Below are positions 25,657 to 33,863 of a DNA stretch of 64,000 nucleotides, piece by piece. Each line of letters begins with the position of its first letter. Position 1 is the first letter of the stretch. This DNA comes from Pseudomonas sp. RGM2987 (GTDB lineage Bacteria > Pseudomonadota > Gammaproteobacteria > Pseudomonadales > Pseudomonadaceae): the NCBI RefSeq assembly GCF_022952855.1, contig NZ_JALJDX010000221.1, forward strand, positions 1-64,000, read 5' to 3'. A program made the position numbers and the translations under genes. The notes beneath the pieces are model-generated. The model worked only from the letters and a program-made list of their open reading frames with translations, did not search any database and had not been told where the DNA came from.

Positions 25657-26468
25657 GCTTTCGCCCCCTCGTACCAGGGGAATGCTTGCCGGGTCAGGCG
25701 CTTGAGGCCCCAGTCCATCAGCCAGGCGAGCAGGGTGATCCACACCACGTACGGCAGGATCACGTCCATCGCCAGGTAACGACGCACCAGGAAAATCCGA
25801 TAGCCCAGCCCGTCGGTAGAGGCGATGGCTTCGGCGGCGATCAGAAACAGCCACGCCGAACCGAGCATCAGTCGCAGGGAAATCAACAGGCGCGGCAGCA
25901 GTTGCGGCAAGACCACCCGCAGCATCAGGGTCCAGGTCGAAGCGCCGAGGGTCTGGGCCTTGATCAGCAGCTCGGGCGGAATTTCCCGGGCGCGTTGCTC
26001 CAGATCCCGCGCCAGGCAGGGCGTGATGCCGATGACAATCAGCATGACTTTGGACAATTCACCCAGGCCGAAGACGATGAACAGGATCGGCAGGATGGCC
26101 AATGGCGGGACCATCGACACCACCGTGAGCAGTGGTGACAACGGCGCGCCAAGCAGCGGCAGCGTGCCGGCGGCGATGCCCAGGCACAGCCCGGCCAGTG
26201 CACTTATCCCCAGGCCGATGGCCAGCCGTTGCAGGCTGGATGCCGTGTCTTGCCAGAGCAGATAATCACCGCTGCGGGCGTCAGGGATGAACGCCAGGCG
26301 CTTCACCGCATCGGCCATTTGCACGGCGCTGGGCAGCAGTTTGTCGTTGGGATTGTCCGTCAACCGTTCGGCCGAGCCCATGAAATAGGCGAACAACACC
26401 AGCGCGAAGGGCAGGATCACCAGCAACAGGCGGCTGGGACGATCCGGGTAGCGGTTGATCAGGCGCAT
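25653..26468 (-). CDS. ABC transporter permease, guanidine uptake (predicted)
   Basis: A 271-residue inner-membrane permease of the SsuC/NrtB type with about six helices and the EAA-like loop QRAREIPPELLIKAQTLGAS near residue 150, which contacts the ATPase. Placed between substrate-binding protein (14 bp upstream) and ATPase (4-bp overlap). Substrate as for its partners. Confidence 0.92.
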   Translation of the reverse strand: MRLINRYPDRPSRLLLVILPFALVLFAYFMGSAERLTDNPNDKLLPSAVQMADAVKRLAFIPDARSGDYLLWQDTASSLQRLAIGLGISALAGLCLGIAAGTLPLLGAPLSPLLTVVSMVPPLAILPILFIVFGLGELSKVMLIVIGITPCLARDLEQRAREIPPELLIKAQTLGASTWTLMLRVVLPQLLPRLLISLRLMLGSAWLFLIAAEAIASTDGLGYRIFLVRRYLAMDVILPYVVWITLLAWLMDWGLKRLTRQAFPWYEGAKA

Positions 26469-26482
26469 GCCAGGTCTCCGGT

Positions 26483-27550
26483 TTACAGCTTGGCGTCGAC
26501 GGCCTGCTGGACGTAGGTCGGGTCAAAGCGCAGCTTGAGGTTGGCCTTGTCGCCGTGGGTCACGCCACCGGCAAACGCGATACCGACCGCTTCGGGGCTC
26601 TTGGCGCCTTCGCCCAGCAATCCGTGCTGGAACGAGAACTCGGCCACCTTGCCCATGGTCGCGGGCAATTGTTCGCTGGTGGCAAAGCCCAAGGCTTCGG
26701 CAGGCGTGGCGAACAGCTTGGTGGTGTCCAGTTGCGATTGGAAACCGGCCAGATCAGTGCCCGAGGCTTTAGCCATGTGTTCCAGTGCGGCCTTGCTGGC
26801 CGCATTGTTTGCGTTCATCAGTGCCACCACTTCAAACCAGGCACCGGTCAGCGCTTTGCCCAGGGCCGGGTTGTCATGAAGGGTCTGGGTGTTGACCACC
26901 ATCATGTCCATGATCTCGCCGGGCACTTGGCTGGAATTGAACACTTCGCTCACACCGGGCTGGGTCTTGATGTCCGAAAGCATCGGGTTCCAGGTGGTGA
27001 CGGCCTTGACCTGGGCGGTGTTGAAGGCCGCCGAAATATCGGCGTCGGAGGTGTTGACGACTTTCAGGTCTTTTTCGGTGAGGCCTACCGAATCCAGGGC
27101 GCGGGCCAGCAGGTAATGGGAGACCGAGAGCTCCACCAGGTTGACGTCCATGCCCTTGAGGTCGGCGACTTTCTTGCCTTCGCCCTTGAGCACGATGCCG
27201 TCGTTGCCGTTGGAGAAGTCGCTGACAATCAGCGCGGTGCTGTCCACGCCACCGGCTGCCGGAATGGTCAGGGCGTCCATGTTGGTCATGGTGCAACCGT
27301 CGAACTGGCCGGCGGTGTACTGGTTGATGGATTCGACGTAGTCGTTGAGCTGCACGACATCGATCGTGATGCCGTACTTCTTCGCCCATTTATCGACGAT
27401 GCCTTGGCTGCCGGCATATTCCCAAGGCATCCAGCCGGCGTAGATAGTCCAACAGACGCTGAAATGGTCTTTTTGCGCAGCGGGGGACGAGAGGCTCACC
27501 AGGGCCGAAAAGGCGGCGACGAGCAGGGTGGACAGACGGAGCTTGAGCAT
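26483..27550 (-). CDS. ABC substrate-binding protein, guanidine uptake (predicted)
   Basis: A 355-residue periplasmic binding protein of the nitrate/taurine class with a signal peptide of about 25 residues (MLKLRLSTLLVAAFSALVSL, then SSPAA). The region SVCWTIYAGWMPWEY is typical of the 'putative urea ABC transporter' binding proteins found with this carboxylase. It is the first gene of the operon, right behind the guanidine-I riboswitch. ATG 27550 follows CTGGAG; a start 45 bp upstream would put coding sequence closer to the riboswitch without an SD. Confidence 0.92.
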   Translation of the reverse strand: MLKLRLSTLLVAAFSALVSLSSPAAQKDHFSVCWTIYAGWMPWEYAGSQGIVDKWAKKYGITIDVVQLNDYVESINQYTAGQFDGCTMTNMDALTIPAAGGVDSTALIVSDFSNGNDGIVLKGEGKKVADLKGMDVNLVELSVSHYLLARALDSVGLTEKDLKVVNTSDADISAAFNTAQVKAVTTWNPMLSDIKTQPGVSEVFNSSQVPGEIMDMMVVNTQTLHDNPALGKALTGAWFEVVALMNANNAASKAALEHMAKASGTDLAGFQSQLDTTKLFATPAEALGFATSEQLPATMGKVAEFSFQHGLLGEGAKSPEAVGIAFAGGVTHGDKANLKLRFDPTYVQQAVDAKL

Positions 27551-27605
27551 GGTGGATCTCCAGTTGATCAAGGGCGGACAGGAGCAACGCGGCACCGTGA
27601 ACGGT

Positions 27606-27703
27606 GGCTTGTCTCCCGGGCTTTTGTCCCGCCGTGTAACCTCAACTGGAGGTCGCCAACTCTCGGACCAGTCACTCGCCAGAGGCGAGCCGGAACCCTA
27701 GTC
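27606..27703 (-). promoter_or_regulatory. guanidine-I (ykkC) riboswitch
   Basis: On the minus strand the hallmark blocks of the ykkC/guanidine-I aptamer appear in order: CTAGGGTTCCG, a CTCGCC/GGCGAG hairpin, ACTGGTCCGAGAG, a CCTCCAGTTGAGG hairpin, then ACACGGCGGGACAAAAGC and CCGGGAGA. This class binds guanidinium and turns on guanidine carboxylase, carrier and exporter genes. Between aptamer and the first ATG lies CACCGT-tca-CGGTG (27592-27605) without a U-tract, so control may be at translation or by an alternative fold. Confidence 0.96.
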
Positions 27704-27761
27704 AGCCATTGCAAATTGTGGTGCCGCGAACCTGTGATGACTCCTGCACGAAGTTTTGCAA

Positions 27762-27777
27762 AGCGAGAGCCGTGCCA
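27762..27777 (-). promoter_or_regulatory. sigma-54-type promoter of the guanidine operon
   Basis: Minus strand: TGGCACG, four bases, then TCGC, against the consensus TGGCACG-N4-TTGC; the -24 GG and -12 GC are correctly spaced. Transcription would start near 27750, about 45 nt before the riboswitch. A nitrogen-assimilation operon is a natural NtrC/RpoN target. One mismatch in the -12 box leaves some doubt. Confidence 0.65.
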
Positions 27778-28016
27778 AGTCCACCAAAGGCACGGGGCAG
27801 AGCGTGCGGGTCTTGAGGGCGGATGATCGAGGGGGTATTTATGCCTGCTTGTGGTGCCGTCGCGCACCGGAACAGGGCGACGAGCTACATGTTTCTAGTT
27901 GTTGCCGAATCGCACCAGATTCCGATTTTGCTGTCTGAATATTCGTCAGTCACCCAATGTTGACTGCCGCCCATCAGCGTCGCTGATGTGGCCCATTCGC
28001 GGTCCAGGAGGCCGCC

Positions 28017-28400
28017 ATGTATCGACGACTGCTGCTCCTTGCGTTTCTCGGTTTGACTCTTTCGGCTTGCGAGCCTTACTACGACGGAGACTCTTACTAC
28101 CGCTCCGAGGTGTACACCTCACCGGCGCCTGCCTACTACGGCGGCGGGAGTTATTATTCGGCTCCGCGTGGCTACTACGCCCCGCGGTATTACCAACCGG
28201 CGCCGCGCTATTACTCGGCACCGCGCTACTACCAGCCAGCCCCACGCTATTACTCGCCACCGCGGGCGGCGTACTGGTCCCATCCGAATCGCGGTGGTTG
28301 GGGCGGCCGTGACCGGGGTGGCTGGAATGACGACCGGGGCGGGCATGATCATCGGGGACGGGGCGATCATGACGGAAGGGGACGAGGCGGCCATCGCTGA
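28017..28400 (+). CDS. Tyr-rich repeat lipoprotein
   Basis: A 127-residue lipoprotein with lipobox LSAC (Cys18) after MYRRLLLLAFLGLTL. The mature part has tandem units of the type APRYYQPAPRYYS between residues 50 and 85, and a C-terminal Gly/Arg/Asp/His-rich tail (GGRDRGGWNDDRGGHDHRG). The composition suggests a flexible, cationic or metal-binding surface protein; I do not recognise a named family. AGGAGG precedes the ATG and a strong terminator follows, so it is a real monocistronic gene. Confidence 0.85.
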   Translation: MYRRLLLLAFLGLTLSACEPYYDGDSYYRSEVYTSPAPAYYGGGSYYSAPRGYYAPRYYQPAPRYYSAPRYYQPAPRYYSPPRAAYWSHPNRGGWGGRDRGGWNDDRGGHDHRGRGDHDGRGRGGHR

Positions 28401-28410
28401 TCGGCGGACA

Positions 28411-28442
28411 AAAAAAGCGGCGCATTGAGCGCCGCTTTTTTA
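28411..28442 (+). terminator. terminator of the Tyr-rich lipoprotein gene
   Basis: AAAAAAGCGGCGC-attga-GCGCCGCTTTTTT: 8-bp GC stem plus T-run, 10 bp after the stop codon. Confidence 0.93.
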
Positions 28443-28460
28443 TGCCTGAAATAAAACAAA

Positions 28461-28700
28461 TGTGGGAGCGAGCCTTGCTCCCGCAGGGGGCTGGGGTCGA
28501 TCTCTGATTTCGACTCCACACCAACCCCATGTGGCGAGGGAGCTTGCTCCCGCTGGCCTGCGAAGCAGGCCCCCGCATTTATCCAGGCAAACCGCAGGGC
28601 CCGGTTCTGCGACTGCTGCGCAGCCGAGCGGGAGCAAGCTCCCTCGCCACGGGGTATGGGTGACTGGACTGACGCCGTCGCGAGCAGGCTCGCTCCCACA
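28461..28700. repeat. cluster of REP units of both families
   Basis: A GTGGGAGCGAGC-type unit at 28461, an inverted GTGGCGAGGGAGC pair at 28531-28650, and an inverted GCTCGCTCCCACA unit ending at 28700. The GAGGGAGC pair is thus nested within a split pair of the other family. No gene lies in 28443-28710. Confidence 0.85.
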
Positions 28701-28710
28701 GGTTTAGATA

Positions 28711-29829
28711 TCAGAACGACTCGTTAGCCAGATCCGCCAACGGATGCCGACCCTCCCACGCCTTGTGGAAATGTGCCTCGACCACCGCTTCGGGCACACG
28801 GTTGATATCCGGCCAGTGCCAATGGGGCTTGTGGTCCTTGTCGATCAGCCGCGCACGCACGCCCTCGCTGAATTCGGGATGGCGGCAGCAGTTGAGGCTC
28901 AGGGTGTATTCCATGCGTAACACACCGGCCAATGACAGATGCCGGGCGCGGGCGATCTGTTCCCAGACCAGATGAGCGGTCAGTGGCGAGCCTTCGGTCA
29001 TGGTCCTGGCCGCCCGGGCGATCAGCGGGTCCGCATGATTGGCCTGCAAGCTGAGAACCTTCCAGGCACAGCTCACATCGCTGACATCCAGCCACTCGTC
29101 GATCATCTGCCGGCGCGGCAGCCACTGGGCTTCGGGCAGTTGGGCGATGGCTTCCTGTTGCAAGGCCTTGAGCAGGCTGTTGAGTTGCATCGCCGTCTGT
29201 TCCTGCCAGTTGAGCTGCAGCAGGCCTGCGATCAGGTCGTCCTGTTGTTCATCCAGCAGGAAACGGTCGGCCAGGCCCAGGTCAATGGCGTCGCGGGCGT
29301 TCATGTGGGCGCCGGTCAGGCCGAGGAACAGGCCGAGCTTGCCCGGCAGGCGCGCCAGGAACCAACTGGCGCCGACATCCGGGTACAGGCCGATGCTGAT
29401 TTCCGGCATCGCCAGGCGACTGCTCGGCGTGACGATGCGCGTGCTCGCGCCTTGCAGCAGCCCCATGCCGCCGCCCAGCACATAGCCATGGCCCCAGCAC
29501 AACAAGGGTTTGGGATAGGTGTGCAGGTTGAAGTCCAAACGGTATTCCGCGGCGAAGAACTGCGCAGCCAAGGGCGGGACTTCGCCGGGATTGGCGCGGC
29601 AGGCTTCTACCAGGCTGCGCACTTCACCGCCGGCGCAGAAGGCCTTGGCGCCGTTGCCACGCAACAGCACGCAGACGATTTGCGGATCCCTGGCCCAGGC
29701 ATCGAGACGATCACGCAGGGCGTTGATCATCGGCAGGGACAGTGCGTTCAAGGATTTTTCAGCGTCCAGGGTCGCGATGCCGATGCGCGCTCCCAGGCTG
29801 GCGGTTAACTCTTCGAAGTGCAGATTCAT
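28711..29829 (-). CDS. 3-hydroxyisobutyryl-CoA hydrolase-like enoyl-CoA hydratase family protein
   Basis: A 372-residue crotonase-fold protein of the ECH_2/HIBCH group, which is longer than ordinary enoyl-CoA hydratases (about 260). Oxyanion-hole and active-site motifs: KAFCAGGEVRSL near residue 61, GYVLGGGMGL near 115, and MPEISIGLYPDVGASW (Glu and Asp catalytic) near 140. The C-terminal extension has the family phrase RMEYTLSLNCCRHPEFSEGVRARLIDKD. HIBCH releases 3-hydroxyisobutyrate in valine breakdown; substrate is inferred. It stands alone. Confidence 0.9.
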   Translation of the reverse strand: MNLHFEELTASLGARIGIATLDAEKSLNALSLPMINALRDRLDAWARDPQIVCVLLRGNGAKAFCAGGEVRSLVEACRANPGEVPPLAAQFFAAEYRLDFNLHTYPKPLLCWGHGYVLGGGMGLLQGASTRIVTPSSRLAMPEISIGLYPDVGASWFLARLPGKLGLFLGLTGAHMNARDAIDLGLADRFLLDEQQDDLIAGLLQLNWQEQTAMQLNSLLKALQQEAIAQLPEAQWLPRRQMIDEWLDVSDVSCAWKVLSLQANHADPLIARAARTMTEGSPLTAHLVWEQIARARHLSLAGVLRMEYTLSLNCCRHPEFSEGVRARLIDKDHKPHWHWPDINRVPEAVVEAHFHKAWEGRHPLADLANESF

Positions 29830-29960
29830 CGTGACCTCGATCAGGAATTTGAATGGTCAGTATGACCGCTGCGTAGGAAAGTGCCGGTTCTGCGTCAGAT
29901 CAATTGACAAGCCATGTAGGCTTTCCTAGGGTGCGCCCATTGTTTTTACCAGGTGCAACC

Positions 29961-30653
29961 ATGACCGCTGACGACCGTATCAAACTCGAACCGAGCTGGA
30001 AGCAGGCACTGCGTGCCGAGTTCGACCAGCCCTACATGGCGGAGTTGCGCGAATTCCTGCGCAGGGAATACGCCGCGGGCAAGGAGATTTATCCACCGGC
30101 ATCGTTGATTTTCAATGCACTCAATTCCACGCCGCTGGACAAGGTCAAGGTGGTCATCCTGGGGCAGGATCCGTATCACGGCCCGGGCCAGGCCCATGGC
30201 CTGTGTTTCTCGGTGCAGCCGGGCGTGCCGACGCCGCCGTCGCTGGTCAATATCTACAAGGAATTGAAGCGCGACCTGAACATCGACATCCCCAACCACG
30301 GCTACCTGCAAAGCTGGGCCGACCAGGGCGTGTTGCTGCTCAACACTACCATGACGGTCGAGCGCGCCAATGCCAACTCCCATGCGGGCAAGGGATGGCA
30401 GCATTTTACCGACCGGGTTATCGAGGTGGTCAGTGCTCATCAGCCGCACCTGGTGTTCCTGCTGTGGGGCGCCCATGCCCAGAGCAAGCAGAAGCTGATC
30501 GATGCCACCAAGCACCTGGTGCTGACTTCCGTGCATCCGTCGCCCTTGTCGGCTTATCGAGGGTTCCTGGGTTGCGGGCATTTCAGCCGGGCCAACAAGT
30601 TCCTTGAACAGCAGGGCGAGACGCCGATCGATTGGCGGGTGCCGCCGGTTTGA
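29961..30653 (+). CDS. ung: uracil-DNA glycosylase
   Basis: A 230-residue family 1 UDG that removes uracil from DNA. The water-activating motif GQDPYHGPGQAHGLCFSV is near residue 66, the uracil-binding Asn in LLLNTTMTV near 127, and the DNA-intercalation loop HPSPLSAYRGF near 191. Length and motifs are canonical. I chose ATG 29961, where the family begins; an upstream in-frame ATG lies in the divergent promoter region shared with the HIBCH-like gene. Confidence 0.97.
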   Translation: MTADDRIKLEPSWKQALRAEFDQPYMAELREFLRREYAAGKEIYPPASLIFNALNSTPLDKVKVVILGQDPYHGPGQAHGLCFSVQPGVPTPPSLVNIYKELKRDLNIDIPNHGYLQSWADQGVLLLNTTMTVERANANSHAGKGWQHFTDRVIEVVSAHQPHLVFLLWGAHAQSKQKLIDATKHLVLTSVHPSPLSAYRGFLGCGHFSRANKFLEQQGETPIDWRVPPV

Positions 30654-30673
30654 TCGGTCGGCAATGAAGGCCG

Positions 30674-30763
30674 TGTGGGAGCGGGCTTGCTCGCGAAGGC
30701 GTCGGCACATCCTGCATGATGGGCGGCTGACCCACCGCTTTCGCGAGCAAGCCCGCTCCCACA
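30674..30763. repeat. REPIN, GTGGGAGCGGGCTTGCTCGCG family
   Basis: Inverted pair between ung and the AbrB-family gene (convergent), 30674 to 30763. Confidence 0.92.
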
Positions 30764-30796
30764 AGGGCTTCGTGAGCCTTTCAGGGGCAACCTGAT

Positions 30797-31837
30797 CTAC
30801 AAATCAGGGCCCGCTTTGCGGGTCCAATACCGAAACAACGGCTCTGCCATAAACAACACGAACAACAGCCGCATCACCTGCAACGCCGTCACCAACGGCA
30901 CCGACAGTTGCAGCGTCTCTGCCGTCAGGCTCATTTCGGCGATGCCACCGGGCATCATGCCCAGGGTCAGAGAGCGCAGGTCCAGGTGGGTCAGGCTGCT
31001 CAGGCCCAGGGCTGCGAGGCTGGCGATCAGCATCGTCAACACTGTGCCGACCAGGGTACGCCCCATGAACGAGGGCGCCCGACGGAAAAATTGCCGGTTG
31101 AAATGGCAACCCAACCCGCTGCCAATCAGCCACTGGCCAAACTGGCTGGCCCCGTTGGGCAGGCCGATGTGCAGATCCCAGCCGACGCTTACCGCCGCGC
31201 TCACCAGCAACGGCCCGAACAGCCATGGGTTGGGTTGACGCAAGCGTTGCCAGAGCCAGGCGAGCAGGGCGCCCGCTGGGAACAGCAGCGCCAGCCACAG
31301 CCAGTCGACTGTCGTGGCGTGCTGCACCGGAGTGCCTTCGCCCAGCAGGTATTTGAAGGCGGCCGGCACGCACAGCACCACCACCAGCACCCGCAGACTC
31401 TGGCCGGCCGCGACGCGGCTGAGGTCTGCGCCATTGCGCGCGCCCAGGTTGACCATTTCACCGGAGCCGCCCGGCATGCTCGAAAAGAAAGCCGTGGCGC
31501 GGTCTTCACCGGTGCGGCGCATCAGCCACACACCCACCACGCTGGACACGCTGGTGATCAGCGCGCCGAAAAAAATCAGGCCGAAGTGGCTCAGCACCTG
31601 CTCCATCACCACCGGGGTGAAGTGCAGGCCGATCCCGATGCCCACCACCCATTGGCCGCACTTGCGGCCGCCGGGGATTTCCATCAGTTGCCACGGCGTC
31701 AGGCAGCGCACCAGGATGATCGCCAGCAACGAGCCGACCATCCAGGGCAAAGGCCAGCCGATCAGGCTGGCCAGGTAACCGCCGGCCAGACCGACCAGCG
31801 GTGTTCCCCACCATTGTCTGAAGGTTGCTTCAGACAT
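30797..31837 (-). CDS. AbrB-family membrane protein (AmoA-like)
   Basis: A 346-residue polytopic protein with two repeats of about five helices, each with the phrase MPGGSGEM (near 122) or MMPGGIAEMSLTAE (near 300). That is the 'AbrB/putative ammonia monooxygenase' family (PF05145), unrelated to the Bacillus AbrB regulator. It often sits next to tripartite tricarboxylate transporters. Here its ATG at 31837 overlaps the tctA stop by 8 bp, so it is translationally coupled. Function is unknown; a regulatory or transport role with TctCBA is plausible. Confidence 0.85.
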   Translation of the reverse strand: MSEATFRQWWGTPLVGLAGGYLASLIGWPLPWMVGSLLAIILVRCLTPWQLMEIPGGRKCGQWVVGIGIGLHFTPVVMEQVLSHFGLIFFGALITSVSSVVGVWLMRRTGEDRATAFFSSMPGGSGEMVNLGARNGADLSRVAAGQSLRVLVVVLCVPAAFKYLLGEGTPVQHATTVDWLWLALLFPAGALLAWLWQRLRQPNPWLFGPLLVSAAVSVGWDLHIGLPNGASQFGQWLIGSGLGCHFNRQFFRRAPSFMGRTLVGTVLTMLIASLAALGLSSLTHLDLRSLTLGMMPGGIAEMSLTAETLQLSVPLVTALQVMRLLFVLFMAEPLFRYWTRKAGPDL

Positions 31838-33344
31838 TGGCCAGGGCACGGCGTTGGGCACTGCGACGACGCCAGATCCGCAGCAATGGCATGAACAGCA
31901 TGATCGCGGTCAATATCCAGCAACCGAAGGTGATCGGGCTCGACCAGAGAATCTCCAGCGCACCGTTGGAAATCGACAGCGCCCGGCGCAGGTTCTGTTC
32001 CATCAGGCCCCCGAGGATGAAGCCCAGCAGCACCGGCGACAATGGGAAATCCAGCTTGCGCAGGATGTAGCCGAAGATACCGATGCCGATCATCAGGAAC
32101 AGGTCGAACGTGGTGGCGTGCACGGCATAGACACCGATCCCGGTAATGATCGCGATCACCGGCACCAGGGCCCAGTTCGGCACGGCCAGGATTCGGGTGA
32201 AGACGCGAATCATCGGGATGTTCAGGATCACCAGCATGACGTTAGCGATGAACAACGAGGCAATCAGGCCCCAGACGATGTCCGGCTGTTGTTGGAACAG
32301 CAAAGGGCCAGGGGTGATGTTGTACAGCGACAGCGCACCGATCATCACCGCCGTTGTCCCCGAACCTGGAACCCCGAGCGTCAGCATTGGCACCAGCGCA
32401 CCGCAGGCCGCGCCACCGATGGCGGTTTCCGGGGCGGCGAGGCCACGTTTGTCGCCCTGGCCGAAAGTACCGTTCGCGCCGGCGATGCGTTTTTCGGTCA
32501 TGTAGGCCACGGCGCTGGCCAGGGTGGCACCGGCACCCGGCAACACACCCATGATGAAGCCGAGCAGGCCGCAGCGCAGGTTCACCACAAAGACCGATGC
32601 CGCTTCCTTGAAGTTGAACATCATCCGCCCGGTCGCCTTCACCGCTTCCTGGCCTCGGTGGGTTTTTTCCAACAGCAGGAGGATTTCGCTGATGGAGAAC
32701 AGGCCCAGCACCAGCACGACGAACTGGATGCCGTCGGTCAAATGTATGTTGTCGCCGGTAAAGCGATACACACCGCTGTTGGCATCGATCCCCACGCTGG
32801 ACAGAAACAGGCCGATCAACGCCGCAATGAACGTCTTGAGCGGACGATCACCGGCCATGCCACCGAGGCAGACAATGGCGAACACCATCAGCACGAAATA
32901 TTCCGCCGGCCCGAAGGCAATCGCCCATTTCGCCAGCAACGGGGCAAACAGCACCATGCCGCAGGTGGCGATGAACGCCCCGATGAACGAACTCCAGGCC
33001 GACAGCGACAATGCCACACCGGCCAAGCCCTGGCGGGCCATCGGGTAGCCATCAAGGGTGGTCATCACCGTAGAAGCTTCGCCCGGGATGTTGAGCAGGA
33101 TCGAACTGATGCGCCCGCCGTACTCGCAACCCAGATACACCGCCGCCAGCAGGATCAGCGCCGATTCCGGCGGCAAGCCCAGGGCAAACGCAATCGGGAT
33201 CAACAGGGCCACGCCGTTGATCGGTCCCAGGCCCGGCAGCAGGCCGACCACGGTGCCGATCAAGGTGCCGGTCAGCGCTGTGACCAGGTTGTAGGGCGTC
33301 AGTGCGACGCCGAAACCCTGGCCGAGATAATTCAGGGTATCCAT
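31830..33344 (-). CDS. tctA: tripartite tricarboxylate transporter, large membrane subunit TctA
   Basis: A 504-residue protein with about 11-12 helices. The family signatures GLLPGLGPINGVALLIP near residue 37 and GVLPGAGATLASAVAY near 265 are present, as is the GGRISSILLNIPGEASTV loop. TctA is the channel subunit that takes up citrate or related acids using sodium or protons, together with TctB and periplasmic TctC. It starts 1 bp after the tctB stop. Confidence 0.95.
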   Translation of the reverse strand: MDTLNYLGQGFGVALTPYNLVTALTGTLIGTVVGLLPGLGPINGVALLIPIAFALGLPPESALILLAAVYLGCEYGGRISSILLNIPGEASTVMTTLDGYPMARQGLAGVALSLSAWSSFIGAFIATCGMVLFAPLLAKWAIAFGPAEYFVLMVFAIVCLGGMAGDRPLKTFIAALIGLFLSSVGIDANSGVYRFTGDNIHLTDGIQFVVLVLGLFSISEILLLLEKTHRGQEAVKATGRMMFNFKEAASVFVVNLRCGLLGFIMGVLPGAGATLASAVAYMTEKRIAGANGTFGQGDKRGLAAPETAIGGAACGALVPMLTLGVPGSGTTAVMIGALSLYNITPGPLLFQQQPDIVWGLIASLFIANVMLVILNIPMIRVFTRILAVPNWALVPVIAIITGIGVYAVHATTFDLFLMIGIGIFGYILRKLDFPLSPVLLGFILGGLMEQNLRRALSISNGALEILWSSPITFGCWILTAIMLFMPLLRIWRRRSAQRRALANV

Positions 33345-33345
33345 A

Positions 33346-33807
33346 TCAATTCTCCAGGACGTCGAGCAGGCCCAGGGGCAGCGGCACGTCCATCAGCTTG
33401 TCGAACAACAGATAAAGACCGATGGCCATCAGGCTGATGATCACCACGCTTGGCAGCCAGCGACCGCCATAGAGACGGGCCATCGGCACGCCGATCAAAA
33501 TGCTCGAGAGAATGAAGCCCAGCGGTTCGAAGGTCCCGGCGAACACCAGCAGCAGCCCTACGCAGATACCGATTTTCTGCAGGGTTTCGCGATCCAGTTG
33601 CGGATCTTCGTCGCTGTGCACGATGGGTGCGGGACGAAACACCATGTACAGCAGCGCGACGCCCATCAGCCCCAGCATCAGCAGCGGGAAGGCGCGCGGG
33701 CCGACCGGTTCGTAGGAAAAGGCTGCCTGATAAGGCCAAGCCATCAGCGCGAGGCCGATGCAGACCAACAGCAGCACCGAAGCAAAAATACGTTGGATGG
33801 TGAGCAT
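33346..33807 (-). CDS. tctB: tripartite tricarboxylate transporter, small membrane subunit TctB
   Basis: A 153-residue membrane protein with four helices (about 5-25, 40-58, 80-105 and 115-140) and weak sequence conservation, as usual for TctB. ATG 33807 is preferred over an upstream in-frame start because the first helix begins there. It lies between tctC (56 bp) and tctA (1 bp). Confidence 0.9.
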   Translation of the reverse strand: MLTIQRIFASVLLLVCIGLALMAWPYQAAFSYEPVGPRAFPLLMLGLMGVALLYMVFRPAPIVHSDEDPQLDRETLQKIGICVGLLLVFAGTFEPLGFILSSILIGVPMARLYGGRWLPSVVIISLMAIGLYLLFDKLMDVPLPLGLLDVLEN

Positions 33808-33863
33808 GACTAACTCCTGGGCGACGCGGGGGGACGCCAGCGCCGCCACGAGAACAGGGACAG

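Noticed and set aside
31854..33437. 527-codon open frame antisense to tctA
   Set aside because: It is the complement of a highly conserved membrane gene, is rich in Gln/His/Arg as such shadows are in GC-rich DNA, and matches no family.
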